DNA of 64,000 nucleotides from Microstegium vimineum (taxonomy: Eukaryota > Streptophyta > Magnoliopsida > Poales > Poaceae). The DNA lies in the NCBI GenBank assembly GCA_022036555.1, contig CM039139.1:2750441-2814440 (forward strand), written 5' to 3'. Both the position numbers and the translations under genes were made by a program. Below, piece after piece: positions 35,401 through 44,385 of this stretch (positions within the stretch are counted from its first letter, which is position 1; every line of letters starts with the position of its first letter). The notes beneath the pieces were generated by a model. That model worked only from the letters and a program-made list of their open reading frames with translations. It made no database searches and was not told the DNA's origin.

Positions 35401-35701
35401 CCCTGTCTCCACAATGCATCTTGACCCCGAGCTATGGGGCCCTGATGTGAAAGAGTTCAACCCAGAGCGCTTCTCTGATGTTCGACCCCAGCTACATTCA
35501 TACTTGCCATTTGGTGCTGGGGCCCGAACCTGCCTAGGGCAAGGATTTGCTATGGCTGAGCTCAAGATCCTCATCTCTCTTATCGTCTCCAAGTTTGTTT
35601 TGAAGCTCTCACCACACTACCAGCATTCTCCAACACTGAAACTCATTGTGGAGCCAGAGCTTGGTGTGGACCTCACCTTAACAAAAGTGCAAAGTGTCTA
35701 A
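14403..35701 (+). CDS. CYP714B: CYP714B-type cytochrome P450, probable gibberellin 13-oxidase (5 exons)
   Basis: Coding exons are 14403-14724, 33131-33357, 34428-34675, 34833-35178 and 35279-35701, all with GT-AG introns and consistent phase, giving 521 aa. Rice CYP714B enzymes are ER-bound monooxygenases that 13-hydroxylate gibberellins (GA12 to GA53), lowering the more active non-13-hydroxylated pool. Visible features are an N-terminal membrane anchor (about residues 8-30), a glycine tract (about 80-88) in exon 1, the I-helix AGHEST (332-337), ExxR ETLR (388-391), PERF (443-446) and the heme loop FGAGARTCLG (459-468, Cys466). All key residues are present and no frame is broken. The start is the first Met before the anchor; an upstream in-frame extension to 14145 crosses the 5' UTR and is rejected. 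Intron 1 is 18,406 bp because it holds a Tat retroelement. Subfamily B is favoured over other CYP714 groups from remembered rice sequences. Confidence 0.9.
14725..15351 (+). other. Left part of CYP714B intron 1
   Basis: The intron begins with a strong donor GTACGT directly after the exon. The remaining 0.6 kb is non-coding with no recognised element, up to the LTR of the Tat insertion. Confidence 0.7.
15352..16763 (-). repeat. Left LTR of the Tat element (3' LTR in element orientation)
   Basis: It starts TGTCGGTGTT and ends TCGACA on the plus strand, 1,412 bp. A TATA box on the minus strand corresponds to CTTTTATA at 15774-15781. The part to its right is U3 in element orientation and includes the GGGGTCG/CGACCCC array. 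The sequence just outside (16764-16780, reading as GGCTCGGGG on the minus strand) fits a polypurine tract. Confidence 0.88.
16335..16572. repeat. Tandem GGGGTCG...CGACCCC repeats in the Tat LTR
   Basis: Four to five diverged units of about 45-60 bp contain the palindrome-like core GGGGTCGTTCGTTCGACCCC followed by TGTCCGTC. The same array is present in the right LTR at about 30375-30620. It lies in U3 upstream of the minus-strand TATA box, the position of a retroelement enhancer. Confidence 0.75.
17452..17848. repeat. Four tandem repeats of about 100 bp in the Tat element
   Basis: Units begin near 17452, 17559, 17660 and 17760. Each has CTCGAGGGCGGCTGTCGAA, then CGAGGGCCAGCCTTC, then GGACCGGAGTCC or a variant. 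Units 3 and 4 share a derived CGAGAGCTCGACGGGG segment, so they are closest to each other. The array lies between the left LTR and the antisense ORF. Open frames across it are by-products of the repeat and are not annotated. Confidence 0.8.
17962..22347 (+). pseudogene. Spliced antisense ORF (gypsy-type transposon protein) of the Tat element
   Basis: The ORF lies on the strand opposite to pol. The first block (17962-18720) carries a domain I recognise as the putative gypsy-type transposon protein: PRPDEW-like opening, VSFEAFHRAGLGAPPHRLLRG, then HYGVELQHLSPNG. It has an in-frame TAG at 18718-18720, after which the same frame continues (18721-18920). Downstream come acidic and Lys/Arg-rich linkers and a long Ala/Glu/Gln coiled coil (21180-21800), ending in the block at 22015-22347. 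Likely introns are 19771-19856, 21107-21163 and 21805-21894, each with GT...AG; another is possible near 18920-19010. Function is unknown; such antisense ORFs are recurrent in Tat elements. The stop makes this copy defective. Confidence 0.7.
22846..24249 (-). pseudogene. Tat integrase, split by an in-frame stop
   Basis: Reading on the minus strand, a zinc-binding His/Cys part (SGACGHHAAPRTL ... SCKGCQFY) is followed by the DDE core. The core Asp residues are in WGLDMVGPL and ITDNGTRF, the Glu in NGQVEHANG, and then comes a C-terminal part with WEGPFIVAEVLKPGTYKL. An in-frame TGA (23629-23631) interrupts the core; the frame continues unchanged on both sides. It would insert the element's cDNA into the genome. 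The stop alone makes this copy inactive. Confidence 0.85.
24246..26499 (-). pseudogene. Tat reverse transcriptase and RNase H, broken
   Basis: The frame 26499-26140 ends in TAG (26140-26142) and resumes directly as the RT (26139-24580). RT motifs include LVKKKNGKDRMCVDY, CFLDAYSGYRQI, TSFITPFGMFCY, MPFGLRNAGATYQR and the catalytic YVDDIVVKS. RNase H begins with TYFDGS, is shifted by one base near 24680, and continues as GAGLLFISPSG and NNVAEYEALINGL. Alignment by eye with the family puts Gln at the TAG position, so CAG-to-TAG is likely. These domains copy the element RNA into DNA; this copy cannot make them. Confidence 0.87.
26508..27110 (-). pseudogene. Tat protease region
   Basis: The minus-strand frame contains a zinc-knuckle-like start (CRYHKGPANHNLEDC) and the aspartic protease active-site motif MDGGSSLNIIY, typical of retropepsins in this lineage. 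The downstream RT frame is in another phase, so a frameshift separates them. Confidence 0.8.
27198..28840 (-). pseudogene. Tat gag polyprotein, frameshifted
   Basis: The N-terminal part (28840-28470) and the core (28262-27198) are in different phases. The core has the retrotransposon gag signature: NGETKPELWLADFRLACQ, then LPLDLIYGWPDLVRIFEGNF, then KPGETLRDFTRRFSKQR. Near 27205-27240 an Asn codon run ends the core frame. Gag would form the virus-like particle. The order before the protease confirms the minus orientation of the element. Confidence 0.85.
29365..29382 (-). other. Primer binding site of the Tat element
   Basis: Directly inside the right LTR, the minus strand reads TTGGCGCGCCAGGTAGGGGG. 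A TGGCGC-type start is a usual tRNA primer site for plant Gypsy elements. It fixes the right LTR as the 5' LTR of a minus-oriented element. I did not assign the tRNA. Confidence 0.6.
29383..30810 (-). repeat. Right LTR of the Tat element (5' LTR in element orientation)
   Basis: It is 1,428 bp, starts TGTCGGTGTT and ends CCCGACA on the plus strand, and is collinear with the left LTR. Its minus-strand TATA box lies at 29807-29814. Differences from the left LTR include substitutions near the start and several short insertions or deletions in the GGGGTCG array. Confidence 0.88.
30811..33130 (+). other. Right part of CYP714B intron 1
   Basis: This is non-coding sequence ending in the acceptor ...AATGCAG at 33130. 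A GC-rich block (about 32100-32540) carries long but overlapping frames on both strands without domains; these are treated as composition artefacts. No further element was identified with confidence. Confidence 0.55.
34141..34254. mobile_element. Short Stowaway-like MITE in CYP714B intron 2
   Basis: The ends CTCCCTCCCGTTGCAAATTG and its near-complement at 34233-34254 (TTAGAACGGAGGGAG) are followed by TA on the right; the left TA is shifted by two bases. Length is about 114 bp, AT-rich inside. Confidence 0.68.
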
Positions 35702-36673
35702 ACTAAGCCTACAATTCAAGCACTTTAATATTAGTTATCATACAATGGGATAGAAAGAAACCTGTTTTATGATGAATGCAGCTTCCCCTGAGAGGGGACA
35801 ATTTGTACAGAGACAACTCATACTATCTACGTATGATATTTTCCATGTGCATGATCATAATAAGTTAATAGAGAAATGGTGCCAAATGAGCCAATCATTT
35901 ATGTCAACATTGTATAGGAAAACTATACAGTTATTAAATTTAGTGATGAAAAGAAATATATGTTGGAACATCATGAAGGTGTTCAATTGACGTCACCACA
36001 GATATTTGATGTCTGTACTGATGCTGCATACCTGACATATGAACATAATCAAACCTCTCTTCAAATTGCAACAGGAATGGGAGAACCAATCATTGTTCTT
36101 TTTCCTCCACTTGATCGCCATATGTAGTATTGAAAGGTACTGTCAGAATTACTGAATATTGAAGGGGCTGGATATACCAGATTGGACCCAGAATAGTTTC
36201 CAAACAAAAGGATCTGCAACTGATAGATATATGGCACAATGCATACAAGGATGAATAGCCAAAAGGCTGGTTTGCATCACCACTCAACCTGGGCTAGGAG
36301 ACAAATGCCTATAGCCGTGAGCAGTATTCAACCATCAAATAACACTGAGCACTACAATGGTGAGGAAGCAACCATAAAATACACTAATAAGCAACAAATG
36401 TGCTAGCAATTCAGAAGTAAAACCAAGGAAAGATGCCCTCACAAACTGCATAAGAAATATTTTGAACAAATTGATACCACCGTCACACAATGCTTTGATA
36501 GTGTAAATGTTTACAGCCATTTTCTGACCAAAATTAATTTACCAGAAGAAATACAGAAATTCATATTAGTAAAAATGAATATATATTTCCAGCAATTTTG
36601 AGTATAACTAACTTTTACATAATGCCGGATCAGATATCAATCCAACACAACAATGAAAACCAGACAATGAGCC
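35702..36673. other. Convergent 3' regions of the P450 and Yos1-like genes
   Basis: The two genes end 972 bp apart, tail to tail. The sequence is AT-rich with no supported ORF; it should contain both 3' UTRs. AATAAGTTAA near 35858 and minus-strand equivalents could be poly(A) signals but cannot be decided. Confidence 0.5.
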
Positions 36674-36910
36674 TCAGCCAGACACCAGTTTCACAACAAT
36701 GATCAGAACATTGAGAGCTATTAAGGGCATCCTCAGAAATTGTGTAGCATAGATAAGCCCCACGATTTGGCCCTTCAACGACTTTGTTTGCCCATTTCCT
36801 GATACTTCAGACATGCTCCATCCCCTGGGAGCAAGAAAGCGGTCTTCATTCAATATAGCCAACGCATTTGCAAGAAGCAAAAAACCCTCTAGCAACGTCC
36901 ACAGGCCCAT
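36674..36910 (-). CDS. Yos1/IER3IP1-like small ER membrane protein
   Basis: The 78-aa protein matches the plant Yos1-like (immediate early response 3-interacting protein 1) family in length and sequence: MGLWTLLEGFLLLANALAI, NEDRFL, and a C-terminal MPLIALNVLIIVVKLVSG. Two hydrophobic segments (about residues 4-20 and 58-76) flank a polar loop. In yeast Yos1 works with Yip1 and Yif1 in COPII-dependent ER-to-Golgi transport; the plant role is inferred. The whole coding region is in one exon. A splice acceptor (CTGCAG, 36913-36918) lies two bases before the ATG, so the 5' UTR is split. Confidence 0.9.
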   Translation of the reverse strand: MGLWTLLEGFLLLANALAILNEDRFLAPRGWSMSEVSGNGQTKSLKGQIVGLIYATQFLRMPLIALNVLIIVVKLVSG

Positions 36911-37580
36911 TCCTGCAGATTACAGCTCAGTTAGTTCATATAATGTTCCTTCTTACGAATTATTACCTCTCCAAACCACCAAAATATAACAGTATAACAA
37001 AAGGCAACGGCATCCTGAAATATACAGATGGCTAGGCAGGAAGATATACTGACAAATACAGTGTGGCTTCCACACGGCACATGCACCAGGCTTGACATTG
37101 TAATTGAGATGATATACCATAAAATTTCCAAGTAAACTACATGGTTCACACTGAGAAATAACTGAACAATTATTCAGTGCTGAGTTTAAGAGCACGTTAG
37201 GGGCAGACTCTGTGGCAGAGGTTAGTTAAGGCCATGGTGAGCCATGGCCTCTCTTATAAGCTAGAAGAAATTATGATGGAAATCTTAGTTTCACCACTTT
37301 AAGTGATATAATGGAACCCTAATATACCCCTTCACCTTACATTACATATCATATTGGCCCCTCCTACTTTCATGCCCAAGCTCTGCCAGACTCAGCAAAT
37401 GACATGGGTGTACACATGTATACCCGATAATCTTTGTAAGAAAAATCGAAGTTAGTAGTATGCATAATACATGTATACACTTTGGAATTAGATCAGATCC
37501 GAATACAAAAGGCTTAAGTTAGGGCCTGGGAGCTCAGTTTCGCGCGGCAGGAAGGAAAGGGAAGAGAAGGGGTGGGCGTA

Positions 37581-37800
37581 CCTGGTGGTGTTCGTCGCCG
37601 GCGCAGAGCCGAAAGAAAACCTGGTAAATGACCCAATGGAGACCTCGGCAACTGGAGTAGGGCGGCGGCAGCGGTCGGCCAGTCGTCGCCGAGAGAGATC
37701 GACGAAGAAAAAGGGAGAAAAAAAGGAAGGAAGCCAGGAAGGGGCGAAGGGCGACGTCAGGTTTGCTAATGTCGGGCTCGGGCCTTCCAGTCCCCAGTTT
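37581..37800 (-). other. 5' UTR exon of the Yos1-like gene
   Basis: On the minus strand a GC-rich leader ends in ACCACCAG followed by the donor GTACGCCC at 37580. The matching acceptor lies directly before the start codon (intron 37580-36913, 668 bp). The upstream boundary is not visible; 37800 is a guess. Confidence 0.5.
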
Positions 37801-37929
37801 ACATGTTTCCCGGCCCAGTCCAATCAGGTACAAACGAGCCCGCCTCCATCGATGAAGTGGAAATCAAATCAGTCCATTATTAGCAGGTCTGATCCGTGTG
37901 AGCCCATTCAAGGGCCCTTCGGTCACTAG

Positions 37930-38912
37930 CAATATGGGCTTGCAAATGGTATTGTAGGGAAAAAGTCTATTTTTTTCCCAACTTTGGTGTATATATCTGT
38001 TTTTTTCTCATGAACTATAAAACCATCAGAAATCTTTCCTCCTCCAACTTTAAAAATTGTTAGTTTTACCTTCCTAACCGATTTTGGACCATGGTTTTGC
38101 TACAGTGATGATTGTTTTGTCTTTTTCTTTTTTATTTATTCCGGTTGAATCTTTGAAAACCATAGTAAATCATAGAAAAATATAAAATATTTAATTTTAT
38201 TGGACTCCACATGAGTAGATCCATAGAACATATAACATGATATTCTTTAGTATAAAGTTTTTGTTGTAGCTCTAGATCTATGCTTTTATGTAATTAAATG
38301 AAATAATTCATAGGTGCAAAACTTAGTTATAGATTTATTTAGGGGTAGCGGAGTGCTGCACATCGCTATGCTAGTGGTATGACATGGGCATGAACTTAAC
38401 AATCACCATGGCAATACTAGCCCGACAAGCATGTTAGGCTGTTATGATTCAATCTCATTTGTTGTATAGTTGTATATGTATTATATATATCTTAGTTATT
38501 ATGCTTATGCACCGTTTTTAAATGTATTTATCATATAGAACTTAGGTGTATTATCTATTTACCAATGCACTTTGGTTTCGGTATTTGAGTTGCCTTATGT
38601 GTGATGTAATCCCGACTCAAGTTCTCACTTATCGTCCGTTTCTGCCTATTTTTTGTTATCATGTTTATCCATTTTCATATATATTTTCGTTTACCCGCTA
38701 ACGTTTTTATTCCTGGCTGTCTCGCTTCTGTTTCCGCAGAAAAATATGGAAATAGAAACGATAAAGGTATTTTCTGTCCGTTTGTCGTATTGATCGAAAG
38801 AGGACACATTATGCTGAACTTTCAGACTCCTGTATGTCGTGTCATATGTGTAGACGAATCCAGAGATGGAAGAATAGCTGACGATTTGAAAGCGAAAGAA
38901 ATTTACTGATAT
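37930..38912. other. Intergenic sequence with diffuse transposon-like ends
   Basis: It is AT-rich with no supported gene. GGGAAAAAGTCTATTTTTTT at about 37958 resembles a Mutator-type MITE end and a CCGTTT-rich stretch near 38630-38790 resembles hAT subterminal sequence. No paired ends or target duplications could be found. The 82-aa frame at 38661-38909 has no domain. Confidence 0.4.
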
Positions 38913-38914
38913 TA

Positions 38915-39772
38915 GAGCATTTCCAAGAGTCTTTCTAAATTTTACTCTCTAAATTATTATTTAGAGAGTTATTTACATAAAAGTCGTTTTGTATATCTTT
39001 TTACTTTCCAACAGCTTTTCTATATCTCACACACACTCTAGAGAGTCATTCTTGTCTTCTATATTTGGCTAGCGAAAAATTCGGAATAGAGAATGTCTAT
39101 ATTTAGATGACTATTTAGATAAACTATTGGAGGATAGTTTTTTACCAAAATCTCTATTCCTAGCATTTATGAAGAAAATAGAGAGTCTCTTGAAGATGAT
39201 CACCAAAACCACTAAATTTAGCTAATCAGTTTGGCTAATCTCTTCTCCAGAAGAGCCAAACTGATTAGCTAAATTTAGTGGTTTTGGTGCTCTCTAAAAT
39301 AGATAATATGAGAGTACTCTCTATAAAACTAAAAGTTAAATAGCTAGTGAGGTAGACTATCTAAAAGTAGAGAACGAATTATGTGGGATAGAGAATCACT
39401 AAATTTGAAGAGTCATTTAGATAGTCTGTTGGAGACATTTTTTCTTTAGCAATAGTCAAATTTAACTTTAGAGAAGGATTTAGCTAATCTCTTGGAGCAT
39501 CTCCAAGAGAGTAGCTAAAAAGACTAGCCAAATTTAGTGATTTAGTTACTCTCTAAAATAGATAATACTAGAGTACTCCAACAGACTCTGTAAAATGAAG
39601 ATGCTAGATGGCTAGCGAGAATGACTATCCAAAAGTAGAGAGCGAATCAGGTGGAATAGAGAATCACTAAATATAGAAAGTCATTTAAAAAGTCTGTTGG
39701 AGACGTTTTTTTGTTAGACAATAGCTAAATTTAACTTTAGAAAACGATTTAGCTAGTCTCTTAAAGATGCTC
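38915..39772. mobile_element. Composite of two or more related MITEs with TTA target duplication
   Basis: The outer ends are GAGCATTTCCAAGAG and its complement CTCTTAAAGATGCTC, flanked by TTA on both sides (38912-38914, 39773-39775). An internal GGAGCATCTCC (39494-39504) joins the right end of one copy to the left end of the next. Shared interior words such as CTAAATTTAG and AGAGAGTC recur in both orientations. TTA suggests PIF/Harbinger, but the TIR sequence does not prove it. Confidence 0.62.
39201..39289. repeat. Perfect 36-bp inverted repeat (hairpin)
   Basis: Arms 39201-39236 and 39254-39289 are exact reverse complements around a 17-base spacer. The arm begins CACCAAAACCACTAAATTTA. A transcript of either strand would fold into a very stable hairpin. 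It lies within the first MITE of the composite. Confidence 0.92.
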
Positions 39773-39775
39773 TTA

Positions 39776-41122
39776 GACGTACATATATAGAAGAAGATCC
39801 AAACTGCTTTCGGGCGCTATTCCTGTCGGCTGCCGCTGGCGGCGCCGGAGGTTAGATTCAGGCCATTCAGGGGATCCACTTTTGTTCCACCTTTCTGCGT
39901 AGGAAAACATACGCGGGTTCTTCCGGAATGCCTCACTCACGTAGGCTTTGGAGTCGAGAAGTTGAGGTGGTGCACCATGCACGTACATACGGCGACCGCG
40001 AGAGAGCGATTGCTAACGCGGGGAATCGAGCTACCACAGCGAACGACGACGACGGCGAATCTATCGACCATCCACGCGCGCGCCGGCCGGATCCGGCCGG
40101 AACACGCAACAAAGCAGCGTGGGAACCGCGTCGACCCCGCGGTGGTTATCATCATCGACACACAAGCGCCGTCGTCACGTCCTCGCGGGCGTCCTCATAA
40201 TAATGGGAGCACTCGCCCCACTTGGCGGGCGGCGTTAGGTGATATGGTAGCCACGCGCGACGTGACGGCGACGGAGCGGAGACCGCGGCAGCGGCAACGC
40301 GCTCGTAGTCAAATCCGATCCGCGCGCAAGCGCAAGCCCGGCCGTCCGGTTTCCCGGGTACGGGTGGCCCCGCGCGCACGTCCTTTGTCTGTGGCCAATA
40401 GCGGTGCGCCGGTGCCTCTTCCACGCACTGGCGTCCTCACCATGCCCACGGCTGCTACACGCCACGCGCGAACGGTACGTTTGTAGTACTACTTAGTACT
40501 ACAGTACTTTTGAGAGATGGACCCTGGTGCCATGCTACTCCTATGTCGCAGCAAAATCTCCATATGAAAGGTCGTCAATTCGCTGGGGGGCTGGGGCCTG
40601 GGCTGCGCTCACGGTCTCGTCAACTTTGAAGAGATCGGAAACCTGCCCGAGTTTTGCCGATATAGGAGGGGGTTTCCGTTTCCCTGGCCTGTCCGCGTCA
40701 GAAGTTAAGAACTGCTGGGCTCCAAATTCAGCTGTGGTATACTAACGTGCTACGTGCAGGCAGCGTAGCCGCGTGCGGCCATGAATTGATCAACTGCTGC
40801 GCACCAGTGTGCACCCGAGATAAAGAAAAGGAGCACGTACTAGTAAATTTGGTTACAACTGGCGTCGTGGTCGACGTAGTTGGAAAGCATAACGCACATG
40901 TCCGCACAGGACTTGGACCGAGTAGCTAGCAGCCAACAACCGACGGGGAGGGAGGAAGGCAGCCGGCCAGCCGCCGTACGTGGTGACTGGTGAGCACGAA
41001 CCAAGCCGGCGCCCAACCCCCGCGCGCGCGCTGCCGAACGGGTCAGAATATCAACGGCGGGTAGGCGTAGGTTAGTGGCGGAACTAGGGGGGTGGGCGTG
41101 GGCCCCATCCGTCAGTACGTCA

Positions 41123-41169
<47 letters not shown>

Positions 41170-42356
41170 GCATGTATGTATATCCAGTCGACGAGTCATC
41201 GTATATATACATATATTATGTATGTATGTATACACTTTGTCAGTTTTCGTATTTTGTTTAGCTGGAATCGGCCCCTATTTCGTTCCGCTGGTTCCGCCAC
41301 TGCATAGGTAAGGCAGCATCGCGCCTGCGGGAACGACGTACATGTGGCCTCACGCTCGCTGAGGCGTCGACCCGTCGCGTTTGCTAACTGCCGCCACAAC
41401 ACGCGATCGAAGGCCGCGCGCGCGGAGGCACACGAAGCAGTACCTTGGCAGCAAGCCAACAACCAACATGGCCTTTTTCTAAGCTTGTGACCTCCGCACC
41501 GCGCATCTGATGCTCATTTTCCCCTTTTTTCCAGAGTGCACGACTCGCGCGTCAAACTCAAACTCCCTGTCGCCGTTATGTCGCGACTTGGTGACGTTTC
41601 GGCAGCTGGAATCGTCAGCAAGCTAGCACCGATCGCCTCTGGTCGTCGTCGGTTTTCCGCTCTGGTTGGCGATCTGCTAGAACCGTGCGGCGCGATTCAA
41701 GCCTCAGACTTGTCGCTGGACGTTGGCCATCTAGATGGATGGCGAGACGAGACGCTAGTGCGCGGGCAACCAAAAAGGAGGAGGATGCGCCGCGGCCAAA
41801 GTCGACAGGATACACGGGAGAGTACGCGGTGCACTAGCTAGGGAGGGCATGCAGCGCGCTCGTGGTCATGCATGGTTTATTTCCTTGCTCAGGCAGACAG
41901 CTGCTGCGCCAGCGAAAATGGCCCTTGTTATTTTGGGGTGCCTGATGAGACGAGACGGAGATCGAGTAGCTTGAGTCACGAGCACGCCGAGGCCGATATC
42001 CGTCGTGTTCGGCACTCGTGAGTCGTGAACCCCACAGTACACGCTTTCCCGGGCGGCGTTCCCGATGCCAGAGCTCCGGCGGTGCCGCGTGCGCTCCGTG
42101 TAGTATAGTTTACTGCAAACTGGGAGGCAATGCAATGATCCAATGCAACTGGCCTTTAATTTGATTATTATTATTCCGATGGAAGAGAGCTAGCTTCGAG
42201 AGCGTGATAATTGGAGACACATGGGGACGGAGGCGGTCAGCAACGGACAGTAGGATTTGGAAGAATCAAACACGACCTTTTTTACCCGTAGTATAAAGAG
42301 AAGACACAGTTGACGGGACAAGGACACGTAGGACTCCCAGCCTAGCTAGGCACGCA
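39776..42356. other. Intergenic region, no supported gene
   Basis: The GC-rich part (39900-40480) has overlapping frames of 60-174 codons on both strands without domains, most likely chance frames in GC-rich DNA. A perfect 18-bp palindrome built from CCGG units lies at 40083-40100. A TA repeat lies at 41124-41167. The rest shows nothing assignable. Confidence 0.5.
41124..41167. repeat. (TA)n microsatellite, about 22 units
   Basis: There is an uninterrupted TA dinucleotide run of about 44 bases. Frames encoding Ile-Tyr repeats on both strands are by-products. It is a probable length polymorphism. Confidence 0.9.
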
Positions 42357-42364
42357 GATGCATC

Positions 42365-42970
42365 CAGGGTTCACGAAACCGGTCGGTTACCGCGGTAACC
42401 AGCCAAACCGTCCACCACCGGTTTGGTTTCGGTACCGGTTTGAATTCAAATTTCAAATTTGAATTTAAGAAAATCAAAAATGTTGAAAAAATTCCTAAAA
42501 ATAGTTCATGATTTATAGAGTCGAATGGTGTATAAATTTTTCAAATTAGAGTTCGTTTGCTATTTATTTTGACGTGTACAAGTTTGAAAAAAAAGAAAAA
42601 AGATATTTTTTCTTTTTTTTTTCAAACTTGTATGCGTCAAAATAAATAGCAAACGAACTCCAATTTAAAAAAAAAATTTACACCATTCGACTCTATAAAT
42701 CATGAACTATTTTTAGGAATTTTTTCAGCATTTTCGATTTTTTTAAATTCAAATTTGAAATTTGGTTTGGGGCGGTACCGTCGGTAACCGCCCAAACCGG
42801 ACGGTAACCGGCCCTAACCGACCGATTACCGGTCGCAAACCGTTTGAACTGCGCCGTTTGAATTCAAAATCCAAACCATTCGGTAACCGACCGGTTTGAG
42901 CGGTTACCGACGGTAACCGGCAAACCGCCGACCACCGGTTCCCAGCCCTAAAACGGTTAGAAAAACCCTG
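42365..42970. mobile_element. hAT-type foldback MITE with 8-bp target duplication
   Basis: The element is 606 bp, begins CAGGGTT and ends AACCCTG, and is flanked by GATGCATC on both sides (42357-42364, 42971-42978). An 8-bp duplication and CAGGG ends define hAT. Almost the whole element is an imperfect palindrome: the arms from about 42420 to 42600 and 42610 to 42770 mirror each other, with the centre near 42605 and subterminal ACCGGT/GGTAACCG motifs near both ends. It has no coding capacity. Confidence 0.85.
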
Positions 42971-43319
42971 GATGCATCCGAGTTTCTGGTCTCGCTCCAA
43001 CAACGTAACAAAAGTCGACGGAGTTAGAGCCGAGGGTCCGAGACCGAACAACGTAACAAAAGTTGACGGGGTTAGAACCGAGGGACAGGGATTAGTCCAT
43101 GCCTATCCAAACGAATAGTAATTCCTACTGTTTGTCAGCTTCAGAGGTGTGTTCTCTAGTGACTTAGTATCATGCTTCAGAATTTGGGAAGAAGGGAAAG
43201 GCAGAGAGTCACCGCCAAGACAGACAGCAAAGCAAACGGAAACCCCCGCCTAGCTAGATAGACAGCAAAGCAAATGCCAGTAAAAGATTAACATTGGTGG
43301 TGCTTTTAAAGCTATTTCA

Positions 43320-43770
43320 AGCTAAGGTGGCTGGGGTTTTGTTGCAGGGGACAATAATGGCCATTTTCTAGAAGGTGGGTGCGGCAATGTCAAGAGAGTG
43401 GCAAGTCCAATTCAAGCCGAGGCGCTAGCAACTTTGTACAGTTTGGAAGAATTTATTATTTGGAAATGACAAAAATCATTTTGGAGACTGGGTCTCGCTT
43501 CAAACAACCTTGATCAAGGTGTGGATGAGAGTTTTTTGAAGCAATTAAGAGATCTTATCATAACTTCATTTGCATTGTCCAAGAAATTGCAACCAGGTGG
43601 TTGATCGCCTTGCAACGTACTGTATGGAGAGAGCATGGTTAGCTCTGGCATGTGAGCCATGTCCCCCCCCCCCCCCCCCCCCCCCCCTCCTCTGTCACCA
43701 GTCCTGTGTACAAGATTTGCCTCGAGCTGGTATCTAATGGAAACAATCTTTCTGAGTAAAAAAGAAGGAA
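43320..43770 (+). pseudogene. RNase H-like remnant of a non-LTR retroelement
   Basis: Short pieces in shifting frames match the C-terminal RNase H-like domain found in plant LINE ORF2 and related proteins: GHFLEGGCGNV, QAEALATLYSLEEF, and then HCPRNCNQVVDRLATY. A C-rich stretch and an ATGGAAACAATC...AAAAAAG-like tail follow, as at LINE 3' ends. No RT domain is present in the window. It is too decayed to assign to a family. Confidence 0.5.
43663..43687 (+). repeat. Poly(C) run of about 25
   Basis: An uninterrupted run of C lies inside the RNase H remnant, where related elements encode Pro residues. The complementary strand is a G-run able to form a quadruplex. Its length may be affected by sequencing error. 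Confidence 0.85.
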
Positions 43771-44253
43771 TAATTCCTATGCAAGGCTAATAATGTAGTC
43801 CAACTTTTCTCATTTTTCTTATATATAAATGAAAAAAAAATACACACTACACTTCGTAAACATCTTAGGGAGGTTGACGTATATGTAACTTTGAGCCCGT
43901 ATGGTCAAACTATGTCCCTTTTTCTTAAAAAAAGGTCAAACTATGCCATCGATATGACAAAAACTTAATCCATCTGTTCCGGAACAAATAAAAACACAAT
44001 CGTAACTATGGAGTATATTTAATTTGGTCAAATTATTACAAAAGGCACAATGTCTATAATCGTCGTTATTTTTCTATAAAAATTTAGTAATTTAGACTGC
44101 ATCTAGAGTTATACTATTTTTTTTAAAAAAAAACTATAAGTTGTACTACGGTCGTACTAGTAAAACGGCAAGAGGTGTGGGCCCTATCTCTAAACAAAGC
44201 AGAGAGTTCATTTGCTTTAGGGCTTTTGTTTCCCCGCCGCGTTTTCGTGGCTC

Positions 44254-44260
44254 TATAAAA
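44254..44260 (+). promoter_or_regulatory. TATA box of the calmodulin-like gene
   Basis: TATAAAA in the context GGCTCTATAAAATCCC lies 126 bases before the ATG. This fits a core promoter with a 5' UTR of roughly 95 bases. Confidence 0.65.
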
Positions 44261-44385
44261 TCCCATCCGTCGCCAGCGTCCAGCGACACTCAACGAAGCC
44301 CAGAAATAATCAGCCCTCGCATCCTCTTCTCGCCCACAAAAACCCGAAGAAAAGAAGAGCAGGAACGCCGCGAGTTCACGCGACG

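Noticed and set aside
39928..40486. ORFs of 90-174 aa in a GC-rich intergenic block
   Set aside because: Arg/Pro/Thr-rich in all frames, open on both strands, no family resemblance.
41075..41311. ORFs with Tyr-Ile repeats
   Set aside because: Translation of the TA microsatellite.
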